Positions 43,172 through 52,150 are shown, counted from the stretch's first letter. The stretch is 64,000 nt of DNA from Candidatus Thiosymbion sp. (GCA_018435665.1 JAHDND010000048.1:62001-126000), one strand, 5' to 3'. Notes: a model not told the origin generated them from the sequence alone. A program made the numbers and translations.

Positions 43172-44584
43172 GTGGAAACCCGACAAAAGTGGCCGGTGGT
43201 CCTGGTCGACGATGAGGAGGAGATCCTCTTCGGCGCGGAATACCTGCTCAATACCCATGGCATCACCGCCGTCAGTGCCCTGAGCGATGGTCGGGAACTC
43301 CTGCCCTTCCTCGAGGGCCAGACGGCGGGGGTGATCATCCTCGACCTCTTCATGCCCCATGTCTCCGGGCAGGAGTTGCTGCCGCGCCTGACCCGGGAGT
43401 ATCCCGAGATCCCTGTCGTGGTCATGACCGCCTCCCAGGAGGTGGAGACGGCGGTGTCCTGCATGAAGGAGGGGGCCTTCGACTACCTGGTCAAACCGGT
43501 GGAGGAGAGCCGGTTCGTCTCCGCCGTGCGCCGGGCCCTGGAGATCCGCCAGCTTCGTCAGGAAATCGGCTCCTTGCGCTCCAGCCTCATGGGGGAGGGG
43601 ATCGCGCATCCGGAGGCCTTCGCCGCCGTCGTCACCCGCAACCACCGCATGCAGCGCCTGTTTCGCTATCTGGAGGCGGTCGCCGACTCCGGGGAGCCCG
43701 TGCTCATCACCGGGGAGACCGGCACCGGCAAGGAACTGATCGCCCAGGCCATCCATCGCCTCAGTGGCCGGGCCGGGGAGCTGGTCAGCCTGAATGTGGC
43801 CGGCCTGGACGACAACCTCTTTTCCGATACCCTCTTCGGCCATGTCCGCGGGGCCTTCACCGGCGCCGACCGGGAGCGCGAGGGCCTGATCGCCAAGGCG
43901 GCGGGCGGCACCCTCTTCCTCGACGAGATCGGCGACCTCAAGCCCGCCTCCCAGGTCAAGCTGTTGCGCCTGCTCCAGGCCCAGAGCTATTACCCCATCG
44001 GTTCGGACGTGCCCCGCACCAGCGACGCCCGCATCCTCGCCGCCACCAACCAGCCCCTGCATCGGCGGATGGATCGGGGCAAGTTCCGTCAGGACCTCTA
44101 CTTCCGGCTCTCCAGCCATCCGGTGGAACTGCCGCCCCTGCGGGAGCGGCTGGACGACCTGCCCCTGTTACTCCAGCACTTCATCGACGAGGCGGCCCAG
44201 ACCCTGGGCCGGCCCGCGCCCCGGGCTCCCGGGGAGTTGCTCACCCTGCTGGCCCTCTATGATTTTCCTGGCAATATCCGTGAACTACGCGCCCTGGTCT
44301 TCAATGCCCTGGCCCAGCATCGTGGTGGGGCCGTGCTGGGCCTGGACAGCTTTCAGCAGGTGATACGGCGGGAACGGGAGCTAGCCGAGCAAGCCGTCCT
44401 TCCCGCAGATCTGGGTCCGTCCCTGGCCATCCCGGGGCGCTTTCCCACCCTCAAGGAGGCGGATGTCTTCCTGGTGGAGGAGGCCATGCGGCGGGCCAAC
44501 CACAACCAGGGCATTGCCGCCATGTTGCTCGGGATCAGCCGCCAGTCCCTCAACCGGCGTTTGCAGGTCATGCAACGGGGGTAA
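43172..44584 (+). CDS. NtrC-family sigma54-dependent response regulator
   Basis: 470 residues from GTG 43172 with GGAGG 6 bases before. Receiver domain: acidic pair VDDEEE, phospho-acceptor Asp58 (IILDLFMP), KP in YLVKPVEES. AAA+ domain: Walker A GETGTGKE (181-188), sigma54-contacting GAFTGA (227-232), Walker B GGTLFLDEIG (245-254). The C-terminus is a Fis-type helix-turn-helix (NQGIAAMLLGISRQSLNRRLQ). It can therefore activate sigma54 promoters from a distance. Three dyads with sigma54-like promoters lie within 12 kb, making it their obvious candidate activator. Confidence 0.95.
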   Translation: METRQKWPVVLVDDEEEILFGAEYLLNTHGITAVSALSDGRELLPFLEGQTAGVIILDLFMPHVSGQELLPRLTREYPEIPVVVMTASQEVETAVSCMKEGAFDYLVKPVEESRFVSAVRRALEIRQLRQEIGSLRSSLMGEGIAHPEAFAAVVTRNHRMQRLFRYLEAVADSGEPVLITGETGTGKELIAQAIHRLSGRAGELVSLNVAGLDDNLFSDTLFGHVRGAFTGADREREGLIAKAAGGTLFLDEIGDLKPASQVKLLRLLQAQSYYPIGSDVPRTSDARILAATNQPLHRRMDRGKFRQDLYFRLSSHPVELPPLRERLDDLPLLLQHFIDEAAQTLGRPAPRAPGELLTLLALYDFPGNIRELRALVFNALAQHRGGAVLGLDSFQQVIRRERELAEQAVLPADLGPSLAIPGRFPTLKEADVFLVEEAMRRANHNQGIAAMLLGISRQSLNRRLQVMQRG

Positions 44585-44692
44585 AGCGGCGCCATGGATG
44601 GTCGGCGCCCTTGCGCTGTCAGTGGGCGCCAGCGATACAAATCCTCCGCAGTCCTGACAAGGTGACCGGATCCGACCATGGTGGCAGATAGG

Positions 44693-44712
44693 GGTGCAGC
44701 AAATGCTGCACC
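44693..44712 (+). promoter_or_regulatory. GGTGCAG dyad 3 (putative sigma54-activator site)
   Basis: GGTGCAGCAAATGCTGCACC has 9-bp perfect arms around a 2-base centre, the best of the three. It starts 109 bases after the NtrC-type gene and ends 161 bases before the sigma54-like element at 44873. A second palindrome, ATTTCCCGGGGAAAT (44813-44827), lies between them, about 45 bases before the -24 element. Confidence 0.7.
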
Positions 44713-44872
44713 CTGACAGGGGTTGGGGGTCCATCAAGAAGCTGTTTTAAAAAACGAATACGGATGGATGCGCCACGAGGGTCACGGATGGCTGCATCCC
44801 AAGCGCTTAGGGATTTCCCGGGGAAATGCCGTTGGGTCAGGCGATTTGAGGTGGTCATGGCTTAGCCGAAAT

Positions 44873-44888
44873 TGGCGCGGTATCTGCT
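44873..44888 (+). promoter_or_regulatory. sigma54-like -24/-12 promoter of the SulP gene
   Basis: TGGCGCGGTATCTGCT has both GG and GC doublets 12 bases apart and only two departures from the TGGCACGNNNNTTGCW consensus. Transcription would start near 44899. The following 20 bases are A/T-rich. Confidence 0.65.
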
Positions 44889-45008
44889 TATAAATAGATC
44901 TTCCGCTGAATCTTCGGCCCAATCGCCATGCTGATCGGCGCGGATGGCCCGGGGGGTGTAACACCGCCGGGTGCCGCCGAGCAGCCGCCCGCCCCGGGAA
45001 GGAAATAC

Positions 45009-47237
45009 TTGAACGCCAGCGTCATGATCAACCGCCGAAAAAAAGATCTGGGCGACTTCTGGGGTGGCCTTGCGGCCATGCTGGTCGTGCTGCCGTCCTC
45101 CATCGCCTTCGGCGTCACCATCTATGCCGCCATCGGGCCTGGCTATGCCACCCTGGGCGCCCTGGCCGGGATCATCGGCGCCACCGTGCTCGGCCTGGTG
45201 GCCCCGACCCTGGGTGGCACGGATCGGCTCATCACCACCCCCTGCGCCCCGGCCGCCGCGGTGCTCTCCGCCTTCGCCATCGAGATGACCCGCCAAGGCG
45301 TCGGGGCGGATACCATCATCCTCCTGCTGGTCCTGCTCACCGTCATTGCCGGTCTGGCGCAGATGCTGCTGGGCTTCGTGGGCATCGGCCGCCTGATCAA
45401 ATTCATCCCTTACACGGTCGTCAGCGGCTACATGACCGGGGTGGGACTGATCATCATCGGCAGCCAGATCCCGAAGTTCCTGGGCGCCGCCGGCGATACC
45501 TGGTGGCAGATCCTCATGGCCCCCGACCACTGGGACTGGCGGGCCCTGGCCGTGGGCGGGGCCACCATCCTCTTCACCTTCCTGGGCCCCCGGCTGACGA
45601 AACTGGTGCCCGGCACCATCCTCGGCATCCTCGCGGGTCTGGGGACCTATTTCGGCCTGGCGGAATTCGTCGATCCCAGTCTGTGGCAAATCCAGGGCAA
45701 CCCCTTGATCATCGGCACCATGGAGGCCCAGGGCCAGGGCCTGATCGAGACCGTGACCGGGCTGTGGCAGGATATCGGGGACCTGCGGCTGGGTCAGGTC
45801 GCCGGCTTGTTCGGCAGCGCCCTGACCCTGGCGGTGCTGCTCTCCATCGATACCCTCAAGACCTGCATCGTGGTCGATCAATTGACCCGCAGTCGCCACG
45901 ACTCCGACCGGGAACTGGTGGCCCAGGGGATCGCCAACATCTGTTCCGCCACCATCGGCGGCATCCCCGGGGCCGGGGCCATGGGTCCCACCCTGGTCAA
46001 CGTCAACAGCGGCGGCCGCACCCGGATGTCGGGCATCCTGGAAGGGGTCTTCGCTCTCGTCGCCGCCCTTGCCCTGGGGTCCTTCCTCGCCTGGATCCCC
46101 GTGGCCGCCCTGGCGGGTATCCTGATCGTGGTCGGCATCCGCATGATCGACCGCGAGCCCCTGCACTTCGTCCAGTCGCGGGCCACGGTCTTCGATTTCG
46201 TGGTGGTGCTGGCCGTGGTGGTCGCCGCCCTGACCATTGGTTTGATCGCGGCCTCCGGCGTGGGGGTGGCCCTGGCCATCCTGCTCTTCGTTCGCGAACA
46301 GATCGGGGGCACCGTGGTGCGCCACAAGATCTATGTCCACCAGACCTCCTCGACCTGGGTGCGCACCGAAGCGGAGATGCAGATCATCGAGAGCAAGGGC
46401 GACCAGGGGGTCATCTTCGAGCTCCAGGGCAGCCTCTTTTTCGGCACCTCTCATCAGATCTACTCCCAACTGGAGCCAGAGTTCGGTAAGCGCCGCTTTA
46501 TGATCCTGGATCTCAAGCGGGTCCAGTCCATGGACGTCACCGCCGCCCACCTGCTGGTGATCGTGCGGCATGCCCTGCAGGAAAAGGGGGCGCTCCTCAT
46601 CCTCTCCAGCATCCCCGAGGCCCTGCCGAATGGCAGTAACCTGCGGGAATTTCTGGAACATACCGGCGTCATCATCGCTGACGAGGGGGCAATCCGCGTC
46701 TTTCCGCAATTGGACAGCGCCATCGAGTGGGTGGAGGACCGGCTGCTGGGCGAGCGGGACGCGCCCCTGGCGGTGCTCGAGGAGGAGGAGCCGCCCCTGC
46801 GTTTGCAGGAGATGGAGATTTTCAGTCAGCGGAAGGATGAAACCCTACAGGATCTGGAGGCCTGTCTGGAGGAACGCCATTACCCGGCGGGGGAGACCAT
46901 TTACGCCAAGGGGGCCAGCGGGGACGAGATCTATTGGATCCGCCGCGGCGCCGTTCGCATCTTTCTGCCGGTGGGCGCCGGGAGGACCCGTCATGCCGGC
47001 ACCTTTGGCCGGGGGGATTTTTTTGGTGGTCTGTCCTTCCTCGATAACCGGCCCCGCAACCACGATGCGATCGCCTTCACCGACACCGAGGTCTATGCCT
47101 TGTCACGCCGCAACTTCGACCTCCTGGCCGAGGGTCACAAGCGCTTGGGTTTCAACATGCTGGAGGGTCTGGCCCGGACCCTGGCCATTCGCCTGCGGCG
47201 GGCGGACCAGGACCTGGCCATGTTGCATGAGTATTGA
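45009..47237 (+). CDS. SulP-family anion permease with STAS and cyclic-nucleotide-binding domains
   Basis: About 742 residues. TTG 45009 is preferred since AAGGA lies just upstream; ATG 44928 without a ribosome site and ATG 45024 are alternatives. The membrane part (about 12-410) has SulP motifs (VVLPSSIAFGVTIYAAIGPGYATLGA, TPCAPAAAVLSAFA, SIDTLKTCIV). A STAS domain follows (VIFELQGSLFFGTSHQIYSQL, LDLKRVQSMDVTAAHLLV), then a cNMP-binding-like domain (YAKGASGDEIYWIRRGAVRIFLPVG, RGDFFGGLSFLDNRPR). Substrate could be sulfate, bicarbonate or another anion. It is the sole gene behind the sigma54-like promoter at 44873. Confidence 0.92.
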   Translation: MNASVMINRRKKDLGDFWGGLAAMLVVLPSSIAFGVTIYAAIGPGYATLGALAGIIGATVLGLVAPTLGGTDRLITTPCAPAAAVLSAFAIEMTRQGVGADTIILLLVLLTVIAGLAQMLLGFVGIGRLIKFIPYTVVSGYMTGVGLIIIGSQIPKFLGAAGDTWWQILMAPDHWDWRALAVGGATILFTFLGPRLTKLVPGTILGILAGLGTYFGLAEFVDPSLWQIQGNPLIIGTMEAQGQGLIETVTGLWQDIGDLRLGQVAGLFGSALTLAVLLSIDTLKTCIVVDQLTRSRHDSDRELVAQGIANICSATIGGIPGAGAMGPTLVNVNSGGRTRMSGILEGVFALVAALALGSFLAWIPVAALAGILIVVGIRMIDREPLHFVQSRATVFDFVVVLAVVVAALTIGLIAASGVGVALAILLFVREQIGGTVVRHKIYVHQTSSTWVRTEAEMQIIESKGDQGVIFELQGSLFFGTSHQIYSQLEPEFGKRRFMILDLKRVQSMDVTAAHLLVIVRHALQEKGALLILSSIPEALPNGSNLREFLEHTGVIIADEGAIRVFPQLDSAIEWVEDRLLGERDAPLAVLEEEEPPLRLQEMEIFSQRKDETLQDLEACLEERHYPAGETIYAKGASGDEIYWIRRGAVRIFLPVGAGRTRHAGTFGRGDFFGGLSFLDNRPRNHDAIAFTDTEVYALSRRNFDLLAEGHKRLGFNMLEGLARTLAIRLRRADQDLAMLHEY

Positions 47238-47445
47238 GGTCCTCAGGGGCCAAGCCAGTCACGGCGGATCGGGGAGATCTTGTCTGGGTATGTCGGGTCC
47301 CTGCAACCCAAAAGGATTCCCCGCTGGCGCGTTTGTGCCCGGAGCGGGCGGGGTGGGTTGAGGGGATATCAGGGAAAGAAGACCGGGGAGGGCAGGCGGG
47401 AGGGGGGCCGGTCGATGCCACCGGCCCCGCAGGCAGCGCGCCTAA

Positions 47446-48147
47446 TCAGGCGATCTGGACCACGATGTCATGCAGGACGCTGCCGGCATGTTCCAGTTTG
47501 TCGGCGGCATTGGATAGGTGACGATAGACCTCGCGGCGCTTCAGCACTTCCATCATATGGAGGAAGGCATCGGCCTGGACCCCGGGGGTGCCGGCCCGCA
47601 GGGCGGCCTCGATCTCCTTGTCGGGGCTGAAGAGGTCGGCGAGGGCGCTGCGATAGGCCTTTTCGGTATTGCGCTCACCCTTGCGCGTGGCGGCGGCATC
47701 CACCTCCGCGTCCATGGGGTTGGTGGAGAGCTTGCTGTAGCCGCTTTTCAGGCTGTAAGCCCCGTCGCGTACCAGTTGCGCCATGGCGATCATGTGCTGA
47801 TCGGGCTTGATCTCCAGGGCCTCCATCTCCCGCACCGTGGTCTTGGCGTAGTTCAGGACCTCGTCGATGGCCATGATGGCGCGGAAGATGTCCTCGCGGT
47901 CCATGGGGGTGGCGAAGGCGCGGTTGAGGACCTCCATCTGCCGCGTCTTGAGCTCATCGCCTTCCTTTTCGATCGCCCGGACCTGGTCCGCCTTGGCCGT
48001 GTCGCCGGTTTTCATGAACTCAAGAAAGACATCCATGCCGCGGGCCGTAACGTCGCACTGCTCGACCATCATGCCGTAGAAATCCGGCATGACCGGGAAG
48101 ATTCGGTTCGTCAGTTTGGTAACGATGGAATTGTTGCCACCACTCAT
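47446..48147 (-). CDS. DUF47 PhoU-like protein (paralogue 3)
   Basis: 233 residues. It has MSGGNNSIVTKLTNRIFPVMPDFYGMMVEQCDVTARGMDVFLEFM and ATPMDREDIFRAIMAIDEVLNYAKTTVREMEALEIKPDQHMIA; the latter is nearly identical to the protein at 36579 and more distant from 40024. It is transcribed leftwards, 59 bases after its PiT partner. Convergent with SulP, with about 200 bases between their stops in which I see no further feature. Confidence 0.92.
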   Translation of the reverse strand: MSGGNNSIVTKLTNRIFPVMPDFYGMMVEQCDVTARGMDVFLEFMKTGDTAKADQVRAIEKEGDELKTRQMEVLNRAFATPMDREDIFRAIMAIDEVLNYAKTTVREMEALEIKPDQHMIAMAQLVRDGAYSLKSGYSKLSTNPMDAEVDAAATRKGERNTEKAYRSALADLFSPDKEIEAALRAGTPGVQADAFLHMMEVLKRREVYRHLSNAADKLEHAGSVLHDIVVQIA

Positions 48148-48206
48148 GGGGTTTATCCTCGCTTGATAAGGTCTTGATGCGTTATGTTTGGTAGGGGGTG
48201 GCCGGG

Positions 48207-49250
48207 TCAGAGCCCCGGGACCAGCAGATCGAGCACCAGGTAGGTCAGCACGGAGACCACGCCGGCGCCGGGAATGGTGATGATCCAGGTGGTGACGATC
48301 TCCTGGGCCTTGGCCCAGCGCACGGCCTTGGGCCGCTCGGCGGCGCCGATGCCCATGAGGGCGGAGCTGACGACGTGGGTGGTGGAGACCGGAGCGCCGA
48401 TGGCGGAGGCGGTCATGATGACCGCGGCCGAGGTGAGCTGGCCATCGAAGGCGTGGATGGGCCGGACCTTGAAGATACCGAAGCCGATGGTGCGGACGAT
48501 GCGCCAGCCGCCGGAGAGGATGCCCAGGGTGATGGCGATGGCGCAGGACAGGATCACCCAGAAGGGCACCTTGAACTCGTCGATGAAACCGCCGGTGAGC
48601 AGGACCAGGGTGATGATGCCCATGCTCTTCTGGGCGTCGTTGGCCCCGTGGGAGAAGGCCAGGCCGGCGCAGGACAGAAACTGGATGCGTTTGAAAAACT
48701 TGTTCAGGGAAGGCTTGGCCCGGCAGGTCAGGCGGAAGACGAAGCGGTGGATGAGGTAGCCCGCCACGAAGCCCACCACCGGGGAGATGATCAGGGCCAG
48801 CAGGACCTTGGTGACCCCGGTGAACTTACCCTGGGTGAAGAGCTCGGTGAAGCCCCAGACCACATGGTCCACGCCCACGCCGACCATGACGGCGCCGGCA
48901 AGGCCGCCGACCAGGGCATGGGAAGAAGAGGAGGGAATGCCGAACCACCAGGTAATCAGGTTCCAAAAGATGGCCCCGGAGAGTCCACAAAGGATGATCG
49001 TGACCGAGAAGATATCCTTGACCCCTTCCAGGTCGACGAACTTGCCGATGGTATTGGCCACCGCGGTGCCGCCCAGCAGGGGCCCGAGGAATTCGAAGGT
49101 GGCGACGATGACCACCGCCTGAACGGGCGTCAGGGCCCGGGAGGCGATAGGGGTGGCGATGATATTGGAGGCGTCGTGGAAGCCGTTGGTGTAATCGAAG
49201 ATGAGGACCACCGCAACGGCAACGTAGACAAGGATGGAAAGTAATTCCAT
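48207..49250 (-). CDS. PiT-family transporter, short form (paralogue 3)
   Basis: 347 residues. The motifs are IFDYTNGFHDASNIIATPIASRAL, PSSSSHALVGGLAGAVM, FSHGANDAQKSMGIITLVLLTGGF and GAPVSTTHVVSSALMGIGAAERPKAVRW. Closest to the copies at 35471 and 38895. Unlike them it has a tandem Pho-box-like array just upstream (49290-49340), so the duplicated PiT-DUF47 pair appears to be under different control at each location. Confidence 0.93.
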   Translation of the reverse strand: MELLSILVYVAVAVVLIFDYTNGFHDASNIIATPIASRALTPVQAVVIVATFEFLGPLLGGTAVANTIGKFVDLEGVKDIFSVTIILCGLSGAIFWNLITWWFGIPSSSSHALVGGLAGAVMVGVGVDHVVWGFTELFTQGKFTGVTKVLLALIISPVVGFVAGYLIHRFVFRLTCRAKPSLNKFFKRIQFLSCAGLAFSHGANDAQKSMGIITLVLLTGGFIDEFKVPFWVILSCAIAITLGILSGGWRIVRTIGFGIFKVRPIHAFDGQLTSAAVIMTASAIGAPVSTTHVVSSALMGIGAAERPKAVRWAKAQEIVTTWIITIPGAGVVSVLTYLVLDLLVPGL

Positions 49251-49289
49251 GGGTGGTGGTTCCCCCCGGGCTGTCGTTGTTGTCGGAGG

Positions 49290-49340
49290 GACACAGTGTA
49301 GTAATTTTTTCGTAACAAGCTAGTAATTTTTTCGTCATTC
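49290..49340 (-). promoter_or_regulatory. PhoB-type tandem array before PiT 49250
   Basis: On the reverse strand the heptamers GAATGAC, AAATTAC, TTGTTAC, AAATTAC and CTGTGTC follow each other every 11 bases, with GAAA twice as spacer. A perfect 15-base direct repeat with 22-base period results. It ends 40 bases before the PiT start codon. The rest of 49341-49635 has no supported gene. Confidence 0.65.
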
Positions 49341-49635
49341 GCCGCAGATGCCGGCCAATTGCCTGGCGGTTTCCGCGCGATGGCTGTCCTGGCTGCCTAT
49401 CGGCCATCCCGGGTTTCTCTGGGGAAGGGCCGGACAAGGGGGCACGTGACCGATACTGGTCAGGGTCAGGCGGGACCATGACCCGCGCAGGCGATAAAAA
49501 AACAACAGCGGCGTAAAAGCCCAGGCCCATCCGGCGCGGGCCTGATGGGCCTGGGTGAGGGGGGATGCCGCCCTGGCCGGACGGGATCGGGGAGGGCGGA
49601 ACTTGGGGGAAGGGTTGGGGGTAAGGGCTTGGGGT

Positions 49636-49731
49636 GGCAGGATCTGAGGGACGGAATCTGGAGGTAGCAGAACCTATGGGGAGCTGAACCTATCGGAAGT
49701 GGAGCTTATCGGAAGGGGAATCTGGGGGGAG
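49636..49731. repeat. degenerate tandem repeat of about 14-17 bases
   Basis: About six units resembling GAACCTATCGGAAG or GGAATCTGGAGG stand in a row just after the stop of the small coiled-coil gene. They resemble the degenerate array at 32344-32413 in style (GG-rich with a variable centre) but not in exact sequence. Confidence 0.4.
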
Positions 49732-49738
49732 GGCAGGA

Positions 49739-49990
49739 TCAGCCCTTTTCCCCCAGTTCCCGAAGGATCTTCTCGCCCTTCTGCCGCTTGGCCGTCACCA
49801 CCTTCAGTTGCTTGGTGAGCTTGTTGCGCTGCTTGTCGGTCTGCTCCTCCCCCAGGCTCGCCTCCAGCTCCACCTGGCGGGCCTGAAGGCGGCCCACCGC
49901 CTCCTCCAGACAGACCTGTTTGTCCTTGCATTTTTGTTTGCGGAGATCAAAGAGGTCGGCTACCTGGTTAAGAAATTTCTTGACGGCCAT
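49739..49990 (-). CDS. 83-residue coiled-coil protein, unknown
   Basis: ATG 49990 is preceded by GGGAG at about 9 bases. The protein (MAVKKFLNQVADLFDLRKQK at the start) is very rich in Lys, Glu, Gln and Arg. It is predicted to be one long amphipathic helix or helical hairpin, with two cysteines near residues 21 and 27. It lies 74 bases after the NptA gene on the same strand and may be co-transcribed with it. I do not recognise the family. Confidence 0.65.
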   Translation of the reverse strand: MAVKKFLNQVADLFDLRKQKCKDKQVCLEEAVGRLQARQVELEASLGEEQTDKQRNKLTKQLKVVTAKRQKGEKILRELGEKG

Positions 49991-50064
49991 TGTCGGCTTC
50001 TCCCGGCGATGAATGAGGTATCAGCGGTACGCGGTGAACTCCGCCATTCATAAGCATAGCTGAC

Positions 50065-51861
50065 TCAAGCGGGGTTGCGCACCAGTTGGTCCAACTCCTC
50101 TTCATTAAGTTCGATGTCCTCGGCCGCCTGGCGCATGCCAAGATCGTGGGGACCGAAGAGCCCCGCGCCGGCGGCAATGAGGTTTTTCGCGACGTCGTAG
50201 GAGTAGCTGCTGTCGTTCATCAGCGAGGTCGCCATGGGGGCGGTGATCCGGCCCTCGCGGATGAGGCGATCCAGGTCACCGTTGAGGGTGACATCGTTTT
50301 CCTCGATCTGCAGGCGCAGGCCGTCGAGGGCCACCAGGTCCGCCGCCTCGCCGGCATCGCGCAGGGTGGTGAGTTCCCGCAGGATCTCGCCCAACTGGGC
50401 GCGGATCTTGTTGTATTCCGCCTTGATGTTGGGGTTGTCCGAGACGATGTAGGTGATCAAGTTCTTGCGCATGTGCTTGACATCCTTGATGGCCTCGACG
50501 ATGTCCCGGGCGGCCTCGCGCAGGATGTAGATCCGTTCCATGTGCTCCTGGGGCAGATCGGCCTGGGTGCGGCTGGTGAACTCGACGATGGCGTTGTAGA
50601 GCACCTTGACCTTGCGGCCGTAGATCTCGTCGATATCGAATTCCATAAGCTTTTCAGGCTGTTGAGTCAGTTCGAACAGATCCGCGTCGGAACGGATGTC
50701 GTGCCGGTGCAGGTTGAGTCCATGGGCGAGCACCTCGAAGGCATTGTCGTAAAGGTGCAGTAACTCCTTGCGCACCGTCTCCACCAGGGTGTCGGGGAAC
50801 TCCGTGACGGCCTCGTTGAGGTACAGGGGCGCCACCAGGTCCGCCTTGGGTTGGGGGAAGATGCGGTACAGGAGCTTCACCAGGGTACCCATCAGGGGCA
50901 CCATGATGAGGATGCCCAGGGTGTTGAACAGGGTGTGGAAGACGGCCAGCTTCAGGGTCCAGTCATCCGCGGCAATGCCCAGGTGCGCGCTGGTCCAGTC
51001 AACCACGAGCAGGATCTGGTTCATGAGGGCGATGGCCACCACGCCGGTGGTGACGTTGAAGATCAGGTGGGCGGCGGCCAGGCGGCGGCCGTCGACGTTG
51101 GCGCTGATGGCGCCGAGGATGGCGGTGATGCAGGTGCCGACGTTGGCGCCGATGGCCAGGGCCAGGGCGTTTTCGTAGGTGATCTGGCCGGCGGCGAGGG
51201 CGGTGATGGTGATGACCAGGGTCGCATGGCTGGACTGCATGACCACCGTGGCGAAGATGCCGATGCCGGTGTAGAGGAGCAGGCCGGCGAAGCCCGGCAC
51301 CGCGAATTGGGACAGGTCGATGGTCTCCTTGAAGGTCTCGAAGCCCTCTTTCATATGATGGATGCCGAGGAAGAGGAAGCCGAGACCGGCGAGGATGTAG
51401 CCCAGCCCCTTGGCGGTCTTCGAGCCCTGGAAGGCGAGGATGATGCCGAAGACCAGCATGGGCATGGCATAAGCGGCGATGTCGATCTTGAGACCGAAGC
51501 CGGCGATGAGCCAGGCGCCGGTGGTGGTGCCGAGGTTGGCGCCGAAGATGATGCCGATGCCGGCGGTCAGGCCGATGAGCCCGGCGCTGAGAAAGGAGAT
51601 GGTGATGACCGACACCAGCGAACTGGACTGCATGATGCTGGTGGAGATGACGCCGAAGGTCATGCTCTTCCACAGCTTGTCCGTGGTACGCTTGAGAATC
51701 TTCTCCAACACCCCACCGGTGTAGGCCTTGAAGCCATCTTCAAGGAACAGCATGCCGAACAGGAAGATGGCAACGCCCGCGGCGATCTGTTTGAAGTCGG
51801 GGCTGATCCAGAAACCGTAGGCCAGGACGGCAAAAATGAGGGGAAGGACGATCTTTCTCAC
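50065..51861 (-). CDS. Na/Pi cotransporter family protein (NptA-like) with PhoU-like tail
   Basis: 598 residues from GTG 51861, with GGAG about 11 bases upstream. Two NptA repeats with the QSSS-type motifs (TSIMQSSSLVSVITISFLSAG and FATVVMQSSHATLVITITALAAG) and GANLGTT / GANVGTC loops form the membrane part (1-370). The last 220 residues are a helical PhoU-like domain (TVRKELLHLYDNAFEVLAHGL and so on). It would import phosphate with sodium. It is divergent from a second NptA-type gene, with a Pho box between. Confidence 0.92.
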   Translation of the reverse strand: MRKIVLPLIFAVLAYGFWISPDFKQIAAGVAIFLFGMLFLEDGFKAYTGGVLEKILKRTTDKLWKSMTFGVISTSIMQSSSLVSVITISFLSAGLIGLTAGIGIIFGANLGTTTGAWLIAGFGLKIDIAAYAMPMLVFGIILAFQGSKTAKGLGYILAGLGFLFLGIHHMKEGFETFKETIDLSQFAVPGFAGLLLYTGIGIFATVVMQSSHATLVITITALAAGQITYENALALAIGANVGTCITAILGAISANVDGRRLAAAHLIFNVTTGVVAIALMNQILLVVDWTSAHLGIAADDWTLKLAVFHTLFNTLGILIMVPLMGTLVKLLYRIFPQPKADLVAPLYLNEAVTEFPDTLVETVRKELLHLYDNAFEVLAHGLNLHRHDIRSDADLFELTQQPEKLMEFDIDEIYGRKVKVLYNAIVEFTSRTQADLPQEHMERIYILREAARDIVEAIKDVKHMRKNLITYIVSDNPNIKAEYNKIRAQLGEILRELTTLRDAGEAADLVALDGLRLQIEENDVTLNGDLDRLIREGRITAPMATSLMNDSSYSYDVAKNLIAAGAGLFGPHDLGMRQAAEDIELNEEELDQLVRNPA

Positions 51862-52028
51862 GCTTGGCGGTGCTCCGGGAACGGGGGAAGAAGATGGGGC
51901 TTACGCCGGCCCCTGGGCCGCCAGTACCCAGGGGACGACGCGCGCGCTCCGACGGGGGGTGGAAGGTCGCCAGCGTCTGGCCAGCAAAGCGGGGAGGGTG
52001 ACCAGTCGTTTGTCTTCCAGGGCTAGTT

Positions 52029-52068
52029 TGTAACAAAAGCGTCATTTCAACGCAATATATTCGTCAAG
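52029..52068 (-). promoter_or_regulatory. PhoB-type box between divergent NptA genes
   Basis: Reverse-strand heptamers CTTGACG, TATTGCG, AATGACG and TGTTACA occur every 11 bases. They point toward the leftward NptA gene, 168 bases away, but the region is shared with the rightward gene at 52151. This AT-rich segment is the only such patch in the gap 51862-52150. Confidence 0.55.
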
Positions 52069-52150
52069 CTCCGCTATTTCCCCACATGATCAACCCCTTC
52101 CCCCCGGGGGCCCATGGCCACCCCGCGACGCCCCGCCGGCGAGGCCGCCG

